64,000 nucleotides of DNA from assembly GCF_001571245.1 (NCBI RefSeq), contig NZ_BCTK01000005.1, positions 310,001 to 374,000 of the forward strand, written 5' to 3'. Numbering within the stretch: position 1 is the stretch's first letter; each line of letters opens with the position of its first letter. The position numbers and the translations under genes were made by a program. Below, one piece after another: positions 26,251 through 35,215 of the stretch. The notes beneath the pieces were generated by a model. The model was not told where the DNA came from. It did no database searches and saw only the letters and a program-made list of their open reading frames with translations. This DNA comes from Achromobacter piechaudii NBRC 102461 (GTDB lineage Bacteria > Pseudomonadota > Gammaproteobacteria > Burkholderiales > Burkholderiaceae_B).

Positions 26251-26697
26251 ATGCCAGCAGCTTTTACCCGGTTCGCACCAGGCTGGCGAACCCTTGGCAT
26301 GGCCGTGGCGCTGCCGACGTCTCTGGCGGTGTTCAGCCCGGCCACCTTCGCCGCCGACGTGGTGGTCGTCACCGACAGCCGCCACCCGGTCAAGACCATG
26401 GGCGGCGAGCGACTGATCGAGTTGGGCGAAACGCCCCGGATCGAGGCCGAGCTTTCCGCGAATCTTCCAGCCGACCCTGAGCGGGCAGCAGCCATCGTCC
26501 GGCAACGCCTGAAGCAAGGCGGCACCGATCTTCAGCGCCGCATCGGCACCGCCTACCAGGGCGTCACCGACGCATGGAGTTTGGATGTCACGACCATCCC
26601 GGCCGTCGTGGTGGATCAACGCTTTGTGGTCTATGGCGAGCCGGACGTGGCCCGGGCCGTCGCGCGCATCGAGCAACACCGGAGGACGCAGCCGTGA
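26251..26697 (+). CDS. ICE protein TIGR03757-like (TrbC-like)
   Basis: A 148-residue exported protein (signal peptide to about TFAAD), with VVVVTDSRHPV at the mature N-terminus and TTIPAVVVDQRFVVYGEPDVARAVARIE near the C-terminus, typical of the TIGR03757 family and similar in fold prediction to TrbC/TraW thioredoxin-like proteins but without CxxC. Overlaps the TraU-like gene by 4 bp. Confidence 0.9.
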   Translation: MPAAFTRFAPGWRTLGMAVALPTSLAVFSPATFAADVVVVTDSRHPVKTMGGERLIELGETPRIEAELSANLPADPERAAAIVRQRLKQGGTDLQRRIGTAYQGVTDAWSLDVTTIPAVVVDQRFVVYGEPDVARAVARIEQHRRTQP

Positions 26698-27644
26698 CCC
26701 ATCGCCCATTCGACCTGCTGCGCCGCCTGCGCGTCGCCGTGGCCTCGCTGCTGCTGATCAGCGCCACGGGCAGCTACGCCTTGAACACCGCCACCATCGT
26801 GTCCTCCGTCATGTCGCCGGACTGCCTGGAGTACCGGGTGGTGGGCATCTGCTACTGGCTCTACTGCACCTGGACGGGCTGCACGGTGCGCACATCCACC
26901 AAGGTCCGGCACTACGTGCCCGATGCGGTCGTCTCCAGCTACAGCAACACCGGAGAGAACCCCTGGGTCGAGGTGCAGGCGATGAGCACGCCCAACCCAT
27001 CCGCACAGGCAGGTGGGGATGGGACCACGAACGAAGACCACGAAAACAACCTCGCCAAATTCAAGAACAGCGATGTCATCGGCCATCCTGGCGGCGAGGT
27101 ATTCAACCAGTTCGCATCGTCGTCGGGCTATTTCTGCCAAGGCGCGGGCACGGCCTTCATGCCGTATCTACTCAGCACCCTGGACACGCTGGCTTGGCGC
27201 TACAACGTGCCTGAAATGACCTACCCGGAGGCGTTGATTCCGGGCATGCGCGAGGTCGGTGCGCGCACCACGATGAACCTCTGGGGCAATGTCTATCCGC
27301 GCGGCGGCTTCCTGCATCAGACCGATGACTACAAATCCGGGGCCGTCGTGGCCCAGCGCGCCGGTGATGTCGTCACGCGCCGCGGGCAGATCCACGTGTA
27401 CCAGCCGCTGCTTGCCAACGCCCGCGACGGCTACTGGCCGGCCGGCGCGCTGATGGAGGGTGATGCCTCTACGGGCAAGTGGCAGGAGCTGACGCCGCGC
27501 CTGTCCAACACCTGCGTGGTGTTCCCGCACAGCGGCACGCTGACCCAGGCCCAACAAGGCGACTACGCCTGGGCGCTGTGGCGTCCCTATGCGTGCTGCG
27601 AACGCCGCGGGCAGGTGTTCCTGGGCAGCGTCGATTTCCTCTGA
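26694..27644 (+). CDS. ICE protein TIGR03756-like (TraU-like)
   Basis: A 316-residue Cys-rich exported protein; GTG start at 26694 chosen because of the 4-bp overlap with TIGR03757 and the signal peptide that follows. It contains CLEYRVVGICYWLYCTWTGC, the TraU family hallmark, and a paired CC near the C-terminus (PYACCERRG). TraU proteins act in pilus assembly and DNA transfer. The disulfides probably depend on the Dsb-like protein at 24649. Confidence 0.92.
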   Translation: MTHRPFDLLRRLRVAVASLLLISATGSYALNTATIVSSVMSPDCLEYRVVGICYWLYCTWTGCTVRTSTKVRHYVPDAVVSSYSNTGENPWVEVQAMSTPNPSAQAGGDGTTNEDHENNLAKFKNSDVIGHPGGEVFNQFASSSGYFCQGAGTAFMPYLLSTLDTLAWRYNVPEMTYPEALIPGMREVGARTTMNLWGNVYPRGGFLHQTDDYKSGAVVAQRAGDVVTRRGQIHVYQPLLANARDGYWPAGALMEGDASTGKWQELTPRLSNTCVVFPHSGTLTQAQQGDYAWALWRPYACCERRGQVFLGSVDFL

Positions 27645-27653
27645 GGTGCCACG

Positions 27654-29048
27654 ATGAAGCGTCCTGAATCGATGAACCTTTCCGCCAAGGCGTGCCGCCT
27701 GCTGCGCCCGAAGGCGCTGGCCGGCCCGCTCGCTCTGGTCTGCGGCCTGGCGTGGGCGCAGGTCGGATACCAGAACAGCGGCCCCTTCCTCGGCGATGAC
27801 GTCATGTACTCGATCGGCGGTGGCAGTGCGGTGTCCATGGGCCGCGCGGCCGGCATGCGCTCCATCGGGGTCGGCGTGGGGTGGAACAGCAACCTGATCT
27901 GCGGCGACATGAGCATCCAGACCACGCTGCGCAATCAGCTCAACGGCATCACGAACGGCTTTCAGCAGATCATGAGCAACGTGATCCAGAGCGCGACCAG
28001 CGCGGTTGCATCGCTGCCGGCGCTGATCATTCAGCGCGCCGATCCGGGCCTGTACAACCTGCTGACCAACGGCGTGCTGCAGGCGCGGCTGGACTTCGAC
28101 CGCTCCAAGCTGACGTGCCGCGCCATGGCGGAGAAGATGGCCGAGACTGCGGGTGGCCAGCTTGGCTGGAGCCAGATGGCCGAAGGCATGGCCTTGCGTG
28201 ACGCGGTTGGCAGCAACGATGCCGTGTCGGCCGTCGAGCAGGCCGAGACGCGCCGCGGCAACGACGGCGTTCCCTGGGTGGGCGGCAGCAATGCCGGTGG
28301 CGCAGGCCAGTCCGCCATCCGCGTGGTCGGCGACGTCACCCGCGCGGGCTACAACCTGGTCAACGGGCGCGGCGTGACGGACACATCCTCCATCGCGTCC
28401 ACCAGTTGCGCGAGCCTGTCCTGCCAGACCTGGACGTCGCCGCAGCAGGCGACCGAATGGGCCACCCGGGTCCTCGGGGAACAGGTGCAGCGCACGTGCG
28501 ATTCCTGCACCAAGACCGAGACGGTGCCCGGCGTCGGGCTGATGCCGCTGATCCAGGAGGAGTACGAAGCCAAGCTGGAAGTCTTGCAGGAACTGGTTTC
28601 CGGCGTGCGCAACACCACCTTCGAGAACTTGCGCGAGGCCGGCAGCACGTCGCTGCCGATCACGCGCGGCGTCATCGAGGCGCTGCGCGACGAGCCGGAC
28701 CAGGACCTGCTGGCGCGGCGCCTCGCGTCCGAGGTGGCGCTTTCGTCGGTGCTGGAGAAGGCACTGCTGCTCCAGCGCACGCTGCTCACCGGCAAGAAAG
28801 AGCCCAACGTGGCAGCCAACGAGTTGGCAGTCGAGGCCGTGAACCACGAGAGCGACACGCTCGACCGGGAGATCCGCAACCTCAAGACCGAACTTGAACT
28901 GCGGCGCGAGCTGGCGAACAACTCGCCGATGGCCATCATCCAGCGCCATGGCACGCGCGCGGCAGGCTCGCGCGGCATCTATGAGGGCGATCCGGTGCCC
29001 GACCGCCTCGACCAGTTGCAGAAGGGCAATCCGGGAGGCCGGCCATGA
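27654..29048 (+). CDS. ICE protein TIGR03755-like (TraH-like)
   Basis: A 464-residue exported protein with a signal peptide, followed by VGYQNSGPFLGDDVMYSIGGG and a long helical C-terminal half with coiled-coil character (about 300-440). It matches the PFL_4711 family, the counterpart of TraH/TraN-type pilus assembly proteins. The C-terminus overlaps the next gene by 4 bp. Confidence 0.91.
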   Translation: MKRPESMNLSAKACRLLRPKALAGPLALVCGLAWAQVGYQNSGPFLGDDVMYSIGGGSAVSMGRAAGMRSIGVGVGWNSNLICGDMSIQTTLRNQLNGITNGFQQIMSNVIQSATSAVASLPALIIQRADPGLYNLLTNGVLQARLDFDRSKLTCRAMAEKMAETAGGQLGWSQMAEGMALRDAVGSNDAVSAVEQAETRRGNDGVPWVGGSNAGGAGQSAIRVVGDVTRAGYNLVNGRGVTDTSSIASTSCASLSCQTWTSPQQATEWATRVLGEQVQRTCDSCTKTETVPGVGLMPLIQEEYEAKLEVLQELVSGVRNTTFENLREAGSTSLPITRGVIEALRDEPDQDLLARRLASEVALSSVLEKALLLQRTLLTGKKEPNVAANELAVEAVNHESDTLDREIRNLKTELELRRELANNSPMAIIQRHGTRAAGSRGIYEGDPVPDRLDQLQKGNPGGRP

Positions 29049-29404
29049 GCGCGGAGCGCATGGCCTGGCGCCCCTTGCGCTGGCTCATCAGCCGGCGTGC
29101 GGCGAAAGCACTGCTGTGGGCGGCCGTGATCGTCGCCGCTGCGGTGGGCGCCAACATCGCCGGCATCTATCTCGTTGGCAGCGTGGCCGGCTGGGAGCGG
29201 TGGCTCGCGGCCGCATCGGGCTACTTCTTCGTGTGGCGGTTGTTCCTGTACGGGGCGACGGCCTGCGGCTGGGTCTGGATGCGGCGGCGGCTGCTGGCGC
29301 GCGAGGACAGCACGCTGGCCCGACGCCGGCTGATTCGCGCTGAGGTCGCCGGCATTGTTGCCATCGTGGCGCTGGAAGCCAGCCTGTTGATGCAGGCCGC
29401 TTGA
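29045..29404 (+). CDS. Small ICE inner-membrane protein
   Basis: A 119-residue protein with three hydrophobic helices (about 22-46, 52-74 and 98-118) and a basic N-terminus (RPLRWLISRRAAK). It is part of the conserved TraH-to-TraG stretch in ICEs of this type. No named family comes to mind. It overlaps TIGR03755 by 4 bp and precedes traG by 13 bp. Confidence 0.8.
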   Translation: MSAERMAWRPLRWLISRRAAKALLWAAVIVAAAVGANIAGIYLVGSVAGWERWLAAASGYFFVWRLFLYGATACGWVWMRRRLLAREDSTLARRRLIRAEVAGIVAIVALEASLLMQAA

Positions 29405-29417
29405 GGGGATCGAGGCC

Positions 29418-30932
29418 ATGACGCTTTTCACGACCGACTACCTGGAGTACTACCTAACCCTCGTGTCCTGGATCGTCAACAACGGCATCTGGGCGGTCCT
29501 CGTATCCAGCGGGGTATTCGCGCTGCCTTTCGTCGCCATCATCGTGCAGGAGTGGTTGAAGGCCCGTGCGGAAGGCGCCGACGAGGGCAACAAAGGCGTG
29601 CTGAGCGCCGCCCGCATCGAGAACCGGGTCTTCGTCGCCATCGTGGTGGTGATGTTCGCCGGCATTCCGTTCATCGACGTGGACCTGAACACCATCCAGT
29701 ACGACAGCTCGCGCTCGGCCCAGTGCCAGGTCAGCGTGGCGCAGCCCGGGGATACCGGCTGGTCGCAGTCCTTCAGCACCATCAACAACCAGTCGGCGAA
29801 GGTGCCGGTGTGGTGGGCGTTCATGCACGCGCTCTCGCGCGCCGTCACGGGCGCTTCGGTGGCAGCGATCCCGTGCGGCACGGACCTGCGGCAGATGCGC
29901 ATGGAGATCGACGCTACGCGCATCGATGACCCGGTGCTGGCTCAGGAAGTAGCGGATTTCTCGCGGGATTGCTATGGGCCTGCACGGGCCAAATTGTTCA
30001 TGCAGCGCCCTCAGCTCGATGAGCAGCAGATGCACGACGTGACCTGGATCGGATCGCGGTTCTTCACCGACACGAACGGCTACTACGACACATACCGTTC
30101 CAGCACCCCACGCGAGGACTGGCCCTATGACAGCACCCGCGACGCAGGGCTTGCGCAGGTGGCCAGCGGTGGCGGCTACCCGACCTGCCGCCAGTGGTGG
30201 AGCGATGGAAGTAACGGCCTGCGGGCACGCCTGCTGGGTCAGGTGGACCCGAGCCTGTTGAGTCGCCTGGCGGGCTGGGCCGGGTTCCTGAGCCGGGCCG
30301 AGGTGGACGACTCGGTGATCCGAGCCATCGCGTCACCGCGGCAGCAGAAGTTGAACCAGGGCAGCGTCTATACGGACTACGGAGGCCAGATCGACAAGAC
30401 CTTGCCGAACATCGTGACACGGGCCACGGGAGACGTTGGGATGGCCGTCGGCGCGATTGCCGCGTTTCCCGCCATGGACGTCGTGAGACAGTCTCTACCC
30501 ATGGTCCTCGCCTTGCTCAAGATGGCGCTGGTCATCTGCATCCCGCTCGTGCTGGTCGTGGGCACCTATGACCTGAAGACGGTCGTCACGGTCAGCGTCG
30601 TGCAATTCGCGCTGTTCTTCGTGGATTTCTGGTTCCAGCTCGCTCGCTGGATCGACAGCACTATCCTCGATGCGCTCTATGGCTGGGGCTTTGGCTGGAA
30701 CCGGCCACACACGAACTTCGACCCGCTGGTGGGGCTGAACAATGCGTTCGGCGACATGCTCTTGATGTTCGTCGCGGGCACGATGTTCCTGGTGCTGCCA
30801 GGATTCTGGCTGGCAAGCCTGACCTGGGTTGGAATTCGGGCGGGACATGCCATTCAGGGGTTGTCGGACGGCAGCAAGAGCGCCGGCCAAGCCGGGGGCA
30901 AGGGGGCTGGGGCACTCACGGAGGCAAGCTGA
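29418..30932 (+). CDS. traG: TraG N-terminal-domain mating-pair protein
   Basis: A 504-residue polytopic protein: hydrophobic segments near 17-45, 70-85, 360-400, 410-430 and 450-475, with the TraG-N pattern NNGIWAVLVSSGVFALPFVAIIVQEWLKARAEGADEG. It acts in mating-pair stabilisation and pilus assembly in the inner membrane. The long C-terminal periplasmic or entry-exclusion half of F TraG is absent, as is normal for this ICE class. It is the last gene of the rightward transfer block. Confidence 0.92.
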   Translation: MTLFTTDYLEYYLTLVSWIVNNGIWAVLVSSGVFALPFVAIIVQEWLKARAEGADEGNKGVLSAARIENRVFVAIVVVMFAGIPFIDVDLNTIQYDSSRSAQCQVSVAQPGDTGWSQSFSTINNQSAKVPVWWAFMHALSRAVTGASVAAIPCGTDLRQMRMEIDATRIDDPVLAQEVADFSRDCYGPARAKLFMQRPQLDEQQMHDVTWIGSRFFTDTNGYYDTYRSSTPREDWPYDSTRDAGLAQVASGGGYPTCRQWWSDGSNGLRARLLGQVDPSLLSRLAGWAGFLSRAEVDDSVIRAIASPRQQKLNQGSVYTDYGGQIDKTLPNIVTRATGDVGMAVGAIAAFPAMDVVRQSLPMVLALLKMALVICIPLVLVVGTYDLKTVVTVSVVQFALFFVDFWFQLARWIDSTILDALYGWGFGWNRPHTNFDPLVGLNNAFGDMLLMFVAGTMFLVLPGFWLASLTWVGIRAGHAIQGLSDGSKSAGQAGGKGAGALTEAS

Positions 30933-30948
30933 AGTAGCCCGGAGTCCG

Positions 30949-31314
30949 TCAGTCGTCGGTGTACAACTCGTGCGACGTATCGTTGTACAGATTGGGATCG
31001 TAGCCCGGTGTCTTGCGCAGTTCTGTGAGATCGGTGAAAGGCCACTCGTCCTCGTCAGAGGTATTGGCAGCAGCAGCCCACGCCGCCGCCACGACGCCCA
31101 ACAACACGAGTGCGAACCAAAAAGCAACGTAGAGCAGCAATCCCACCACAGACAGCTTGACCACCCACACGAGCGCGGTGGCAACGGCCGCCGGCACCCC
31201 CTTGGACACCAACCAGTTCGACGCCCGACGTTCGCCGCGCGCGTAGGCGCGCCATCCGCGGCCAAAGGTGCGGCCGAGGCGTTCTGCAGTGCTGATGCGG
31301 GTCGTGGTGTTCAT
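30949..31314 (-). CDS. DUF3742 family ICE membrane protein
   Basis: A 121-residue protein with a basic N-terminus (TTRISTAERLGRTFGRGWRAYARGERRASNW) and two helices (about 41-60 and 62-83), ending in an acidic tail. This is the DUF3742 family, found next to traG in ICEclc/PFGI-like elements. The function is unknown. It converges with traG (16 bp apart). Confidence 0.9.
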   Translation of the reverse strand: MNTTTRISTAERLGRTFGRGWRAYARGERRASNWLVSKGVPAAVATALVWVVKLSVVGLLLYVAFWFALVLLGVVAAAWAAAANTSDEDEWPFTDLTELRKTPGYDPNLYNDTSHELYTDD

Positions 31315-31394
31315 GGTCGTCTCCTGCTACAGAGGCCTATTCCAGTTTGGTCCATTTCATTCTGTTTGGGGCTTCAATGTGCTCTCTTGCTGCT

Positions 31395-32027
31395 TCAGGA
31401 CGCTTCGTCATCCGGTTCCACCGGGCCGGGGTCGGGTTCCACGCCGACGCGATACGTGGCAACGAAGCGCGGCCAGTCCACATGGTCCACCAGGTCGATG
31501 TCATCGACAACGCCAACCTTTGCTGCCGCACGCTCGAACAGGGCGATGCTCTTGGCGGGATAGTTGTTGCGCGACGGATAGAGCACCCCGTCGAACAGCG
31601 GCTGGCCGTCGTCTCCGAGCATCGCATGCACCTGCGCGGACACCTGCTGCGTGTGCGTGTAGTCGCGGCTGGCCAACTGTTCCAGGTTCAGGCCGAAGTA
31701 ACCCGCCATGACACCCTCGGCCGTGAGATCGGCCAGCCGCACGTCGTCCAGGACGCCCACGGCGCGCAAGAGCCGGCTCTCGACTTCCTTCAGCGCGATC
31801 GAGCGCTTTTCATCCGCCAGCCACTGGTGCTTGTGAAACACCGACTCCATCAGCGCCGTGGGCAGGTCGCGGCCCAGGTAGAGCACGCCGTAGGTCCGCG
31901 CCGGGTCGTCGTAGCGATTGGTGCCGCTGCGGCCATAGTACAGCGGGCTGCCCCGATAGACGACGCGGCTCACATGCTGGAGCAGTTCACCCGCATCGAT
32001 CAGGAACAAAGGCAGTTCGCGGCTCAT
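31395..32027 (-). CDS. RES-domain toxin (NAD+-degrading family)
   Basis: A 210-residue RES-domain protein; conserved elements RVVYRGSPLYYGRSGTNRYDDP and GVLYLGRDLPTALMESVFHKH include the Arg, Glu and Ser-type residues of the family name. Characterised RES toxins (MbcT, RES of RES-Xre) deplete NAD+. It lies 12 bp behind its predicted antitoxin. This pair is common near traI of such ICEs and probably stabilises the element in the host. Confidence 0.9.
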   Translation of the reverse strand: MSRELPLFLIDAGELLQHVSRVVYRGSPLYYGRSGTNRYDDPARTYGVLYLGRDLPTALMESVFHKHQWLADEKRSIALKEVESRLLRAVGVLDDVRLADLTAEGVMAGYFGLNLEQLASRDYTHTQQVSAQVHAMLGDDGQPLFDGVLYPSRNNYPAKSIALFERAAAKVGVVDDIDLVDHVDWPRFVATYRVGVEPDPGPVEPDDEAS

Positions 32028-32039
32028 GGCAGTCTTGCC

Positions 32040-32666
32040 TCAATGCACCTGGACGCCCAGCACGTTGAACACCGCTTCGGCCACGTCATCGATCGTGCCA
32101 TGCGTCACCGTATCCACCGGCGAGCGTCCGCCCAAGCCTTCGAGCGGTTCGGACAGCGCGCGGTAGATCGTCCAGTGGTCGATGCCCTCGACCTCCTGAA
32201 GCACGGTTTGGGTCAACTGCTGCTTCACCGGGTCGAGCTGCCAGTCGGGCAGCTTCTGGCCGCGCGGCCCCACATTCAGCGCCAGCAGCCGGCGCGCGAG
32301 GATGTCCTTGTAGATCTGCTGGCGCGACTTGTCCGCCAGCTTGGCGTACTCGGGGATCGCCAGGTTGTGCGGCTGGTTGAAGGTTTCCAGCAGCGCAGCG
32401 CGGCCACGCTGGACGTCGGTTTCACTCGGCGCCCAGCGCGTCTCGGCGCGCAGCGCGCCCGCTTTGCGTGCCAGGGCCTCTTGCACCGTCTCCGCTTCCA
32501 GGCTGGCGGGCAGCTTCACCGCCTCCACACGCTCGTGGACGAACGCCTGCAACTCGGCCGCGAAAGCCGTGGCATCCCGGATTTCGACGGTATCCGCGAA
32601 GCGGCGCACATCCTCCACCGTGACGCGCGGCAGATGGTCGGCAATGAATTCAATGGCATTGGGCAT
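32040..32666 (-). CDS. Xre/MbcA-type antitoxin partner of RES
   Basis: A 208-residue protein. The middle has an HTH-like segment (AIPEYAKLADKSRQQIYKDILARRLLALN) and the C-terminal half has an MbcA/ParS-like part (PDWQLDPVKQQLTQTVLQEVEGIDHWTIYRAL) that ends by binding the toxin. A near-perfect sigma70 promoter precedes it with spaced GACAA repeats, likely autoregulatory sites. Antitoxin-first order is typical of RES-Xre pairs. Confidence 0.85.
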   Translation of the reverse strand: MPNAIEFIADHLPRVTVEDVRRFADTVEIRDATAFAAELQAFVHERVEAVKLPASLEAETVQEALARKAGALRAETRWAPSETDVQRGRAALLETFNQPHNLAIPEYAKLADKSRQQIYKDILARRLLALNVGPRGQKLPDWQLDPVKQQLTQTVLQEVEGIDHWTIYRALSEPLEGLGGRSPVDTVTHGTIDDVAEAVFNVLGVQVH

Positions 32667-32699
32667 GGTGATCTCCCAGGCAGGTTTGAGACAGGATTC

Positions 32700-32738
32700 A
32701 CTCTAGTCTCCCTTGTCGCGTTTGTCAACTTTGTCGCC
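32700..32738 (-). promoter_or_regulatory. Promoter and putative operator of the Xre-RES pair
   Basis: On the minus strand: -35 TTGACA (32728-32723), 17-base spacer, -10 TAGAGT (32705-32700). Reading the same strand, GACAA occurs three times at 9-base spacing across the -35 region, two of these within GCGACAA. Nine-base phased repeats overlapping a consensus -35 are a good candidate for antitoxin binding. Confidence 0.72.
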
Positions 32739-32863
32739 TTACGCACCTGCCTGGCGGAAGTGGCGTCCAGGCAGCATAGAGCCGCGACCGGCACCGGCTC
32801 GCTGTCCAATCCATTCCAGCGGGTTCCCCATTGACGCTGGAGCCGCACCCCATGCCCCGCTAT

Positions 32864-32898
32864 ACCGAAACGGTTAAAGGCCAAAGGGCCGAAACGGC
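32864..32898 (+). other. Cluster of AAA-loop inverted repeats before traI (candidate oriT or nic region)
   Basis: The 313-bp gap 32667-32979 holds the Xre promoter on its left and, nearer traI, three short dyads in 35 bp, each with an AAA core: ACCG-AAA-CGGT (32864-32874), GGCC-AAA-GGGCC (32879-32890) and GCCG-AAA-CGGC (32888-32898). Further purine-rich GGAAAGG/CGAAAAGG runs follow up to 32970. In ICEclc an oriT lies close to the relaxase gene, so this is a reasonable place for one, but no nic site can be read from sequence. Confidence 0.35.
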
Positions 32899-32979
32899 AA
32901 GGGAATGGGGTGCAAGGGGAAAGGCCCTACCTCGAAAAGGCGAAAAGGCCTCCCGGCCGGCCCCCCAGAGGACACCCGC

Positions 32980-34794
32980 ATGCTCTCCCTGTTCCAGCGA
33001 AAACGGCCCCCGGTCGCTGCCCCGTCGCCAGCGCCCGCCACCGACCTCCCGAAAGGGTTGCTGCGGCCCGAATCGGCCGCATCGCTGCTGGCAACACCGC
33101 GCCGGCAGAAGCTGCTGGAACACATCTGGCAGCGCACGTCGCTGTCGCGGCGGCAGTTCGCCACCCTATACCGCACGCCGCTGGAGCACTACGCCGAGTT
33201 GGTCCAACAATTCCCCGCATCGGAAAGCCATCACCACGCTTACCCCGGCGGCATGCTGGATCACGGGTTGGAGATCGTCGCCTATGCGCTCAAGCTGCGG
33301 CAGTCCCATCTGCTGCCCATTGGCGCCAGTCCCGAAGACCAGGCGGCGCAGTCTGAAGCCTGGACTGCCGCAGTCGCTTATGCCGCGCTGCTGCACGACA
33401 TCGGCAAGATCGCCGTCGATCTGCACGTCGAACTGGCCGACGGCTCGCTGTGGCACCCCTGGCACGGCCCGCTGCACCAGCCATACCGCTTCCGCTACCG
33501 CGACGATCGAGAATATCGGCTCCACAGCGCTGCGACAGGTTTGCTCTACCGCCAACTCCTCGACCGTGATGCCCTGGACTGGCTCAGTGGCTATCCCGAC
33601 CTGTGGGGACCGCTGCTCTACGTCCTGGCCGGCCAGTACGAGCACGCCGGCGTGCTGGGCGAACTTGTCGTACAGGCCGACCGCGCTTCCGTGGCCCAAG
33701 AGTTGGGAGGCGATCCCGCGCGCGCTATGGCCGCCCCCAAGCACGCGCTGCAACGCAAGCTGCTGGACGGGTTGCGCTACCTGCTCAAGGAAGAGTTGAA
33801 GCTGAACCAGCCCGAAGCCTCCGATGGCTGGCTCACCGAGGACGCCTTGTGGCTGGTGAGCAAGACGGTTTCGGACAAGCTACGTGCGCACCTGCTGTCA
33901 GAGGGCATCGATGGCATCCCTACGAACAACACTGCGGTGTTCAACGTGCTTCAGGACCACGGCATATTGCAGCCGACGTCGGACGGGAAGGCGGTCTGGC
34001 GCGCGACCGTGACCAGTGCGACCGGCTGGTCCCACTCATTTACCCTGCTGCGTCTAGCTCCCGCGCTGATCTGGGAAGCTGGCGAACGGCCAGCATCGTT
34101 TACCGGCACGGTGGCAATCGACGCTGCGGCAATCGAGAAGGATGCTGGCTCGGAGGCTGCCCCGCCTATGACTGCCGCGAAGCCTGTCTTGGAAGAACAG
34201 ACGACGCCACCTTGGGAAGGCAGCAGCCCCGCTAACTTGGCTTCACCGCCCGCAGTTCAGCCCCTGCCTGACGTCATGGAAGACATGCTGGCGATGGTGG
34301 GCTCCGGACACCTCCTTGCGACGCGACAGGATGCAGAGCCCGTCCCGGCCTTCGCAACGAGTTCGCTGGTACTGCCTGTGCCAGCGTCTAAATCTTCGGC
34401 ATCGACACAGCAGCCTTCGGGCGAGCACTTCATGGGCTGGCTTAGGCATGGCTTGCAGAGCCGAAAGCTGATTCTCAACGATGCCAAGGCACTGGTGCAT
34501 ACCGTGGACGACACGGTGTTCCTGGTAAGCCCTGGGGTGTTTCAGCGCTATGTCCAGGAGCATCCTCAAGTTCCAGCACTCGCCAAGCAGGATGCCGTTG
34601 TCGACTGGCAATGGGTCCAGAAGCGCTTCGAGAAGCTGCAGGTCCATCGCAAGCAGCCCAGCAGCTTAAACATCTGGACCTGCGAGGTCACCGGCCCGCG
34701 CAAGTCGCGCAAGCTGCATGGCTACTTACTCGATGACCCTGGCCAACTGTTCGATGAGCGGCCACCGAACAATCCCTACTTGAAACTGGCATAG
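32980..34794 (+). CDS. traI: TraI, MobH-family relaxase
   Basis: A 604-residue MobH relaxase: the N-terminal TraI_2 domain has HHHAYPGGMLDHGLE (histidine cluster near residue 85) and the HD pair in LLHDIGKIAVDLH, the metal centre of this class; the C-terminal part (about 480-600) has a winged-helix DUF1528-like region (FMGWLRHGLQSRKLILNDAKALVH). It nicks oriT and leads the strand into the recipient. ATG 32980 fits the MLSLFQ start of the family. The extension upstream is not conserved. The downstream flank is a scar of rearranged cargo. Confidence 0.94.
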   Translation: MLSLFQRKRPPVAAPSPAPATDLPKGLLRPESAASLLATPRRQKLLEHIWQRTSLSRRQFATLYRTPLEHYAELVQQFPASESHHHAYPGGMLDHGLEIVAYALKLRQSHLLPIGASPEDQAAQSEAWTAAVAYAALLHDIGKIAVDLHVELADGSLWHPWHGPLHQPYRFRYRDDREYRLHSAATGLLYRQLLDRDALDWLSGYPDLWGPLLYVLAGQYEHAGVLGELVVQADRASVAQELGGDPARAMAAPKHALQRKLLDGLRYLLKEELKLNQPEASDGWLTEDALWLVSKTVSDKLRAHLLSEGIDGIPTNNTAVFNVLQDHGILQPTSDGKAVWRATVTSATGWSHSFTLLRLAPALIWEAGERPASFTGTVAIDAAAIEKDAGSEAAPPMTAAKPVLEEQTTPPWEGSSPANLASPPAVQPLPDVMEDMLAMVGSGHLLATRQDAEPVPAFATSSLVLPVPASKSSASTQQPSGEHFMGWLRHGLQSRKLILNDAKALVHTVDDTVFLVSPGVFQRYVQEHPQVPALAKQDAVVDWQWVQKRFEKLQVHRKQPSSLNIWTCEVTGPRKSRKLHGYLLDDPGQLFDERPPNNPYLKLA

Positions 34795-34805
34795 GTGCTA
34801 GATAC

Positions 34806-34922
34806 GGGCCCATAGAGGCACTGGTTGCCTGCCGTGCGCGTAGCATGGATCAACCTCTCTGCTTCATAGAAACGAACGTTGGACACGGTTACGCCGCCGA
34901 GGCTGGCGACGTCGCCAACAAT
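34806..34922 (-). pseudogene. Remnant of a MerR-family regulator
   Basis: In the minus strand about 39 residues are recognisable as a MerR N-terminal HTH: GDVASLGGVTVSNVRFYEAERLIHATRTAGNQ. After that the frame runs into the end of traI and stops, and before it the sequence is not MerR-like. So only the DNA-binding head survives. It marks the junction where cargo was inserted or deleted right after traI. Confidence 0.6.
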
Positions 34923-35068
34923 TGGCACACGTTCCGTGGCAAAAGGCTTGGCGACCACCGTCGTCGGGGTGGCTGTTCGTACAGATCGTTGTTTCATCAT
35001 CGTCTCGGCGTGGATCATGTACTGCAGCAAGCACGCCTGCAGCCTCTAGAGTCGAAGAAGTCGACTCG

Positions 35069-35076
35069 TCTCAAAG
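35069..35076 (+). repeat. Target-site duplication, left copy (TCTCAAAG)
   Basis: The octamer TCTCAAAG directly precedes the left inverted repeat of the insertion sequence and recurs exactly at 36546-36553. Eight base pairs is the usual duplication length for ISL3-family elements. Confidence 0.95.
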
Positions 35077-35138
35077 GGCCCCTCGTCGTTTCGTGTGGAA
35101 ACCAACGGCGACAATCGGTGGTGGTCGTAGCGCCGTGT

Positions 35139-35179
35139 GGGCATGTGGGCAAGTCGCAGAGCGGCTTGTCCACATGCCC
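35139..35179 (+). other. Long hairpin between IS left end and transposase
   Basis: Two 19-nt arms (35139-35157 and 35161-35179) pair at 17 of 19 positions with a 3-nt loop AGA; outer part GGGCATGTGG/CCACATGCCC is perfect. It lies in the transposase leader, 36 bp before the GTG start. A stem of this strength could block read-through transcription from outside the IS from driving transposase translation, a device known for other insertion sequences; here it is inference. Confidence 0.6.
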
Positions 35180-35215
35180 ATGCGGCCTTGTAGTGCATGA
35201 ACTGGAGGCTGTCTC

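Noticed and set aside
27168-28949. 593-codon frame opposite the TraU/TraH-like genes
   Set aside because: Composition is that of an antisense shadow and it covers two conserved transfer genes with signal peptides and family motifs.
31347-32834. 495-codon plus-strand frame over the RES/Xre pair
   Set aside because: Antisense of two known-family genes; no motif or ribosome-binding site.
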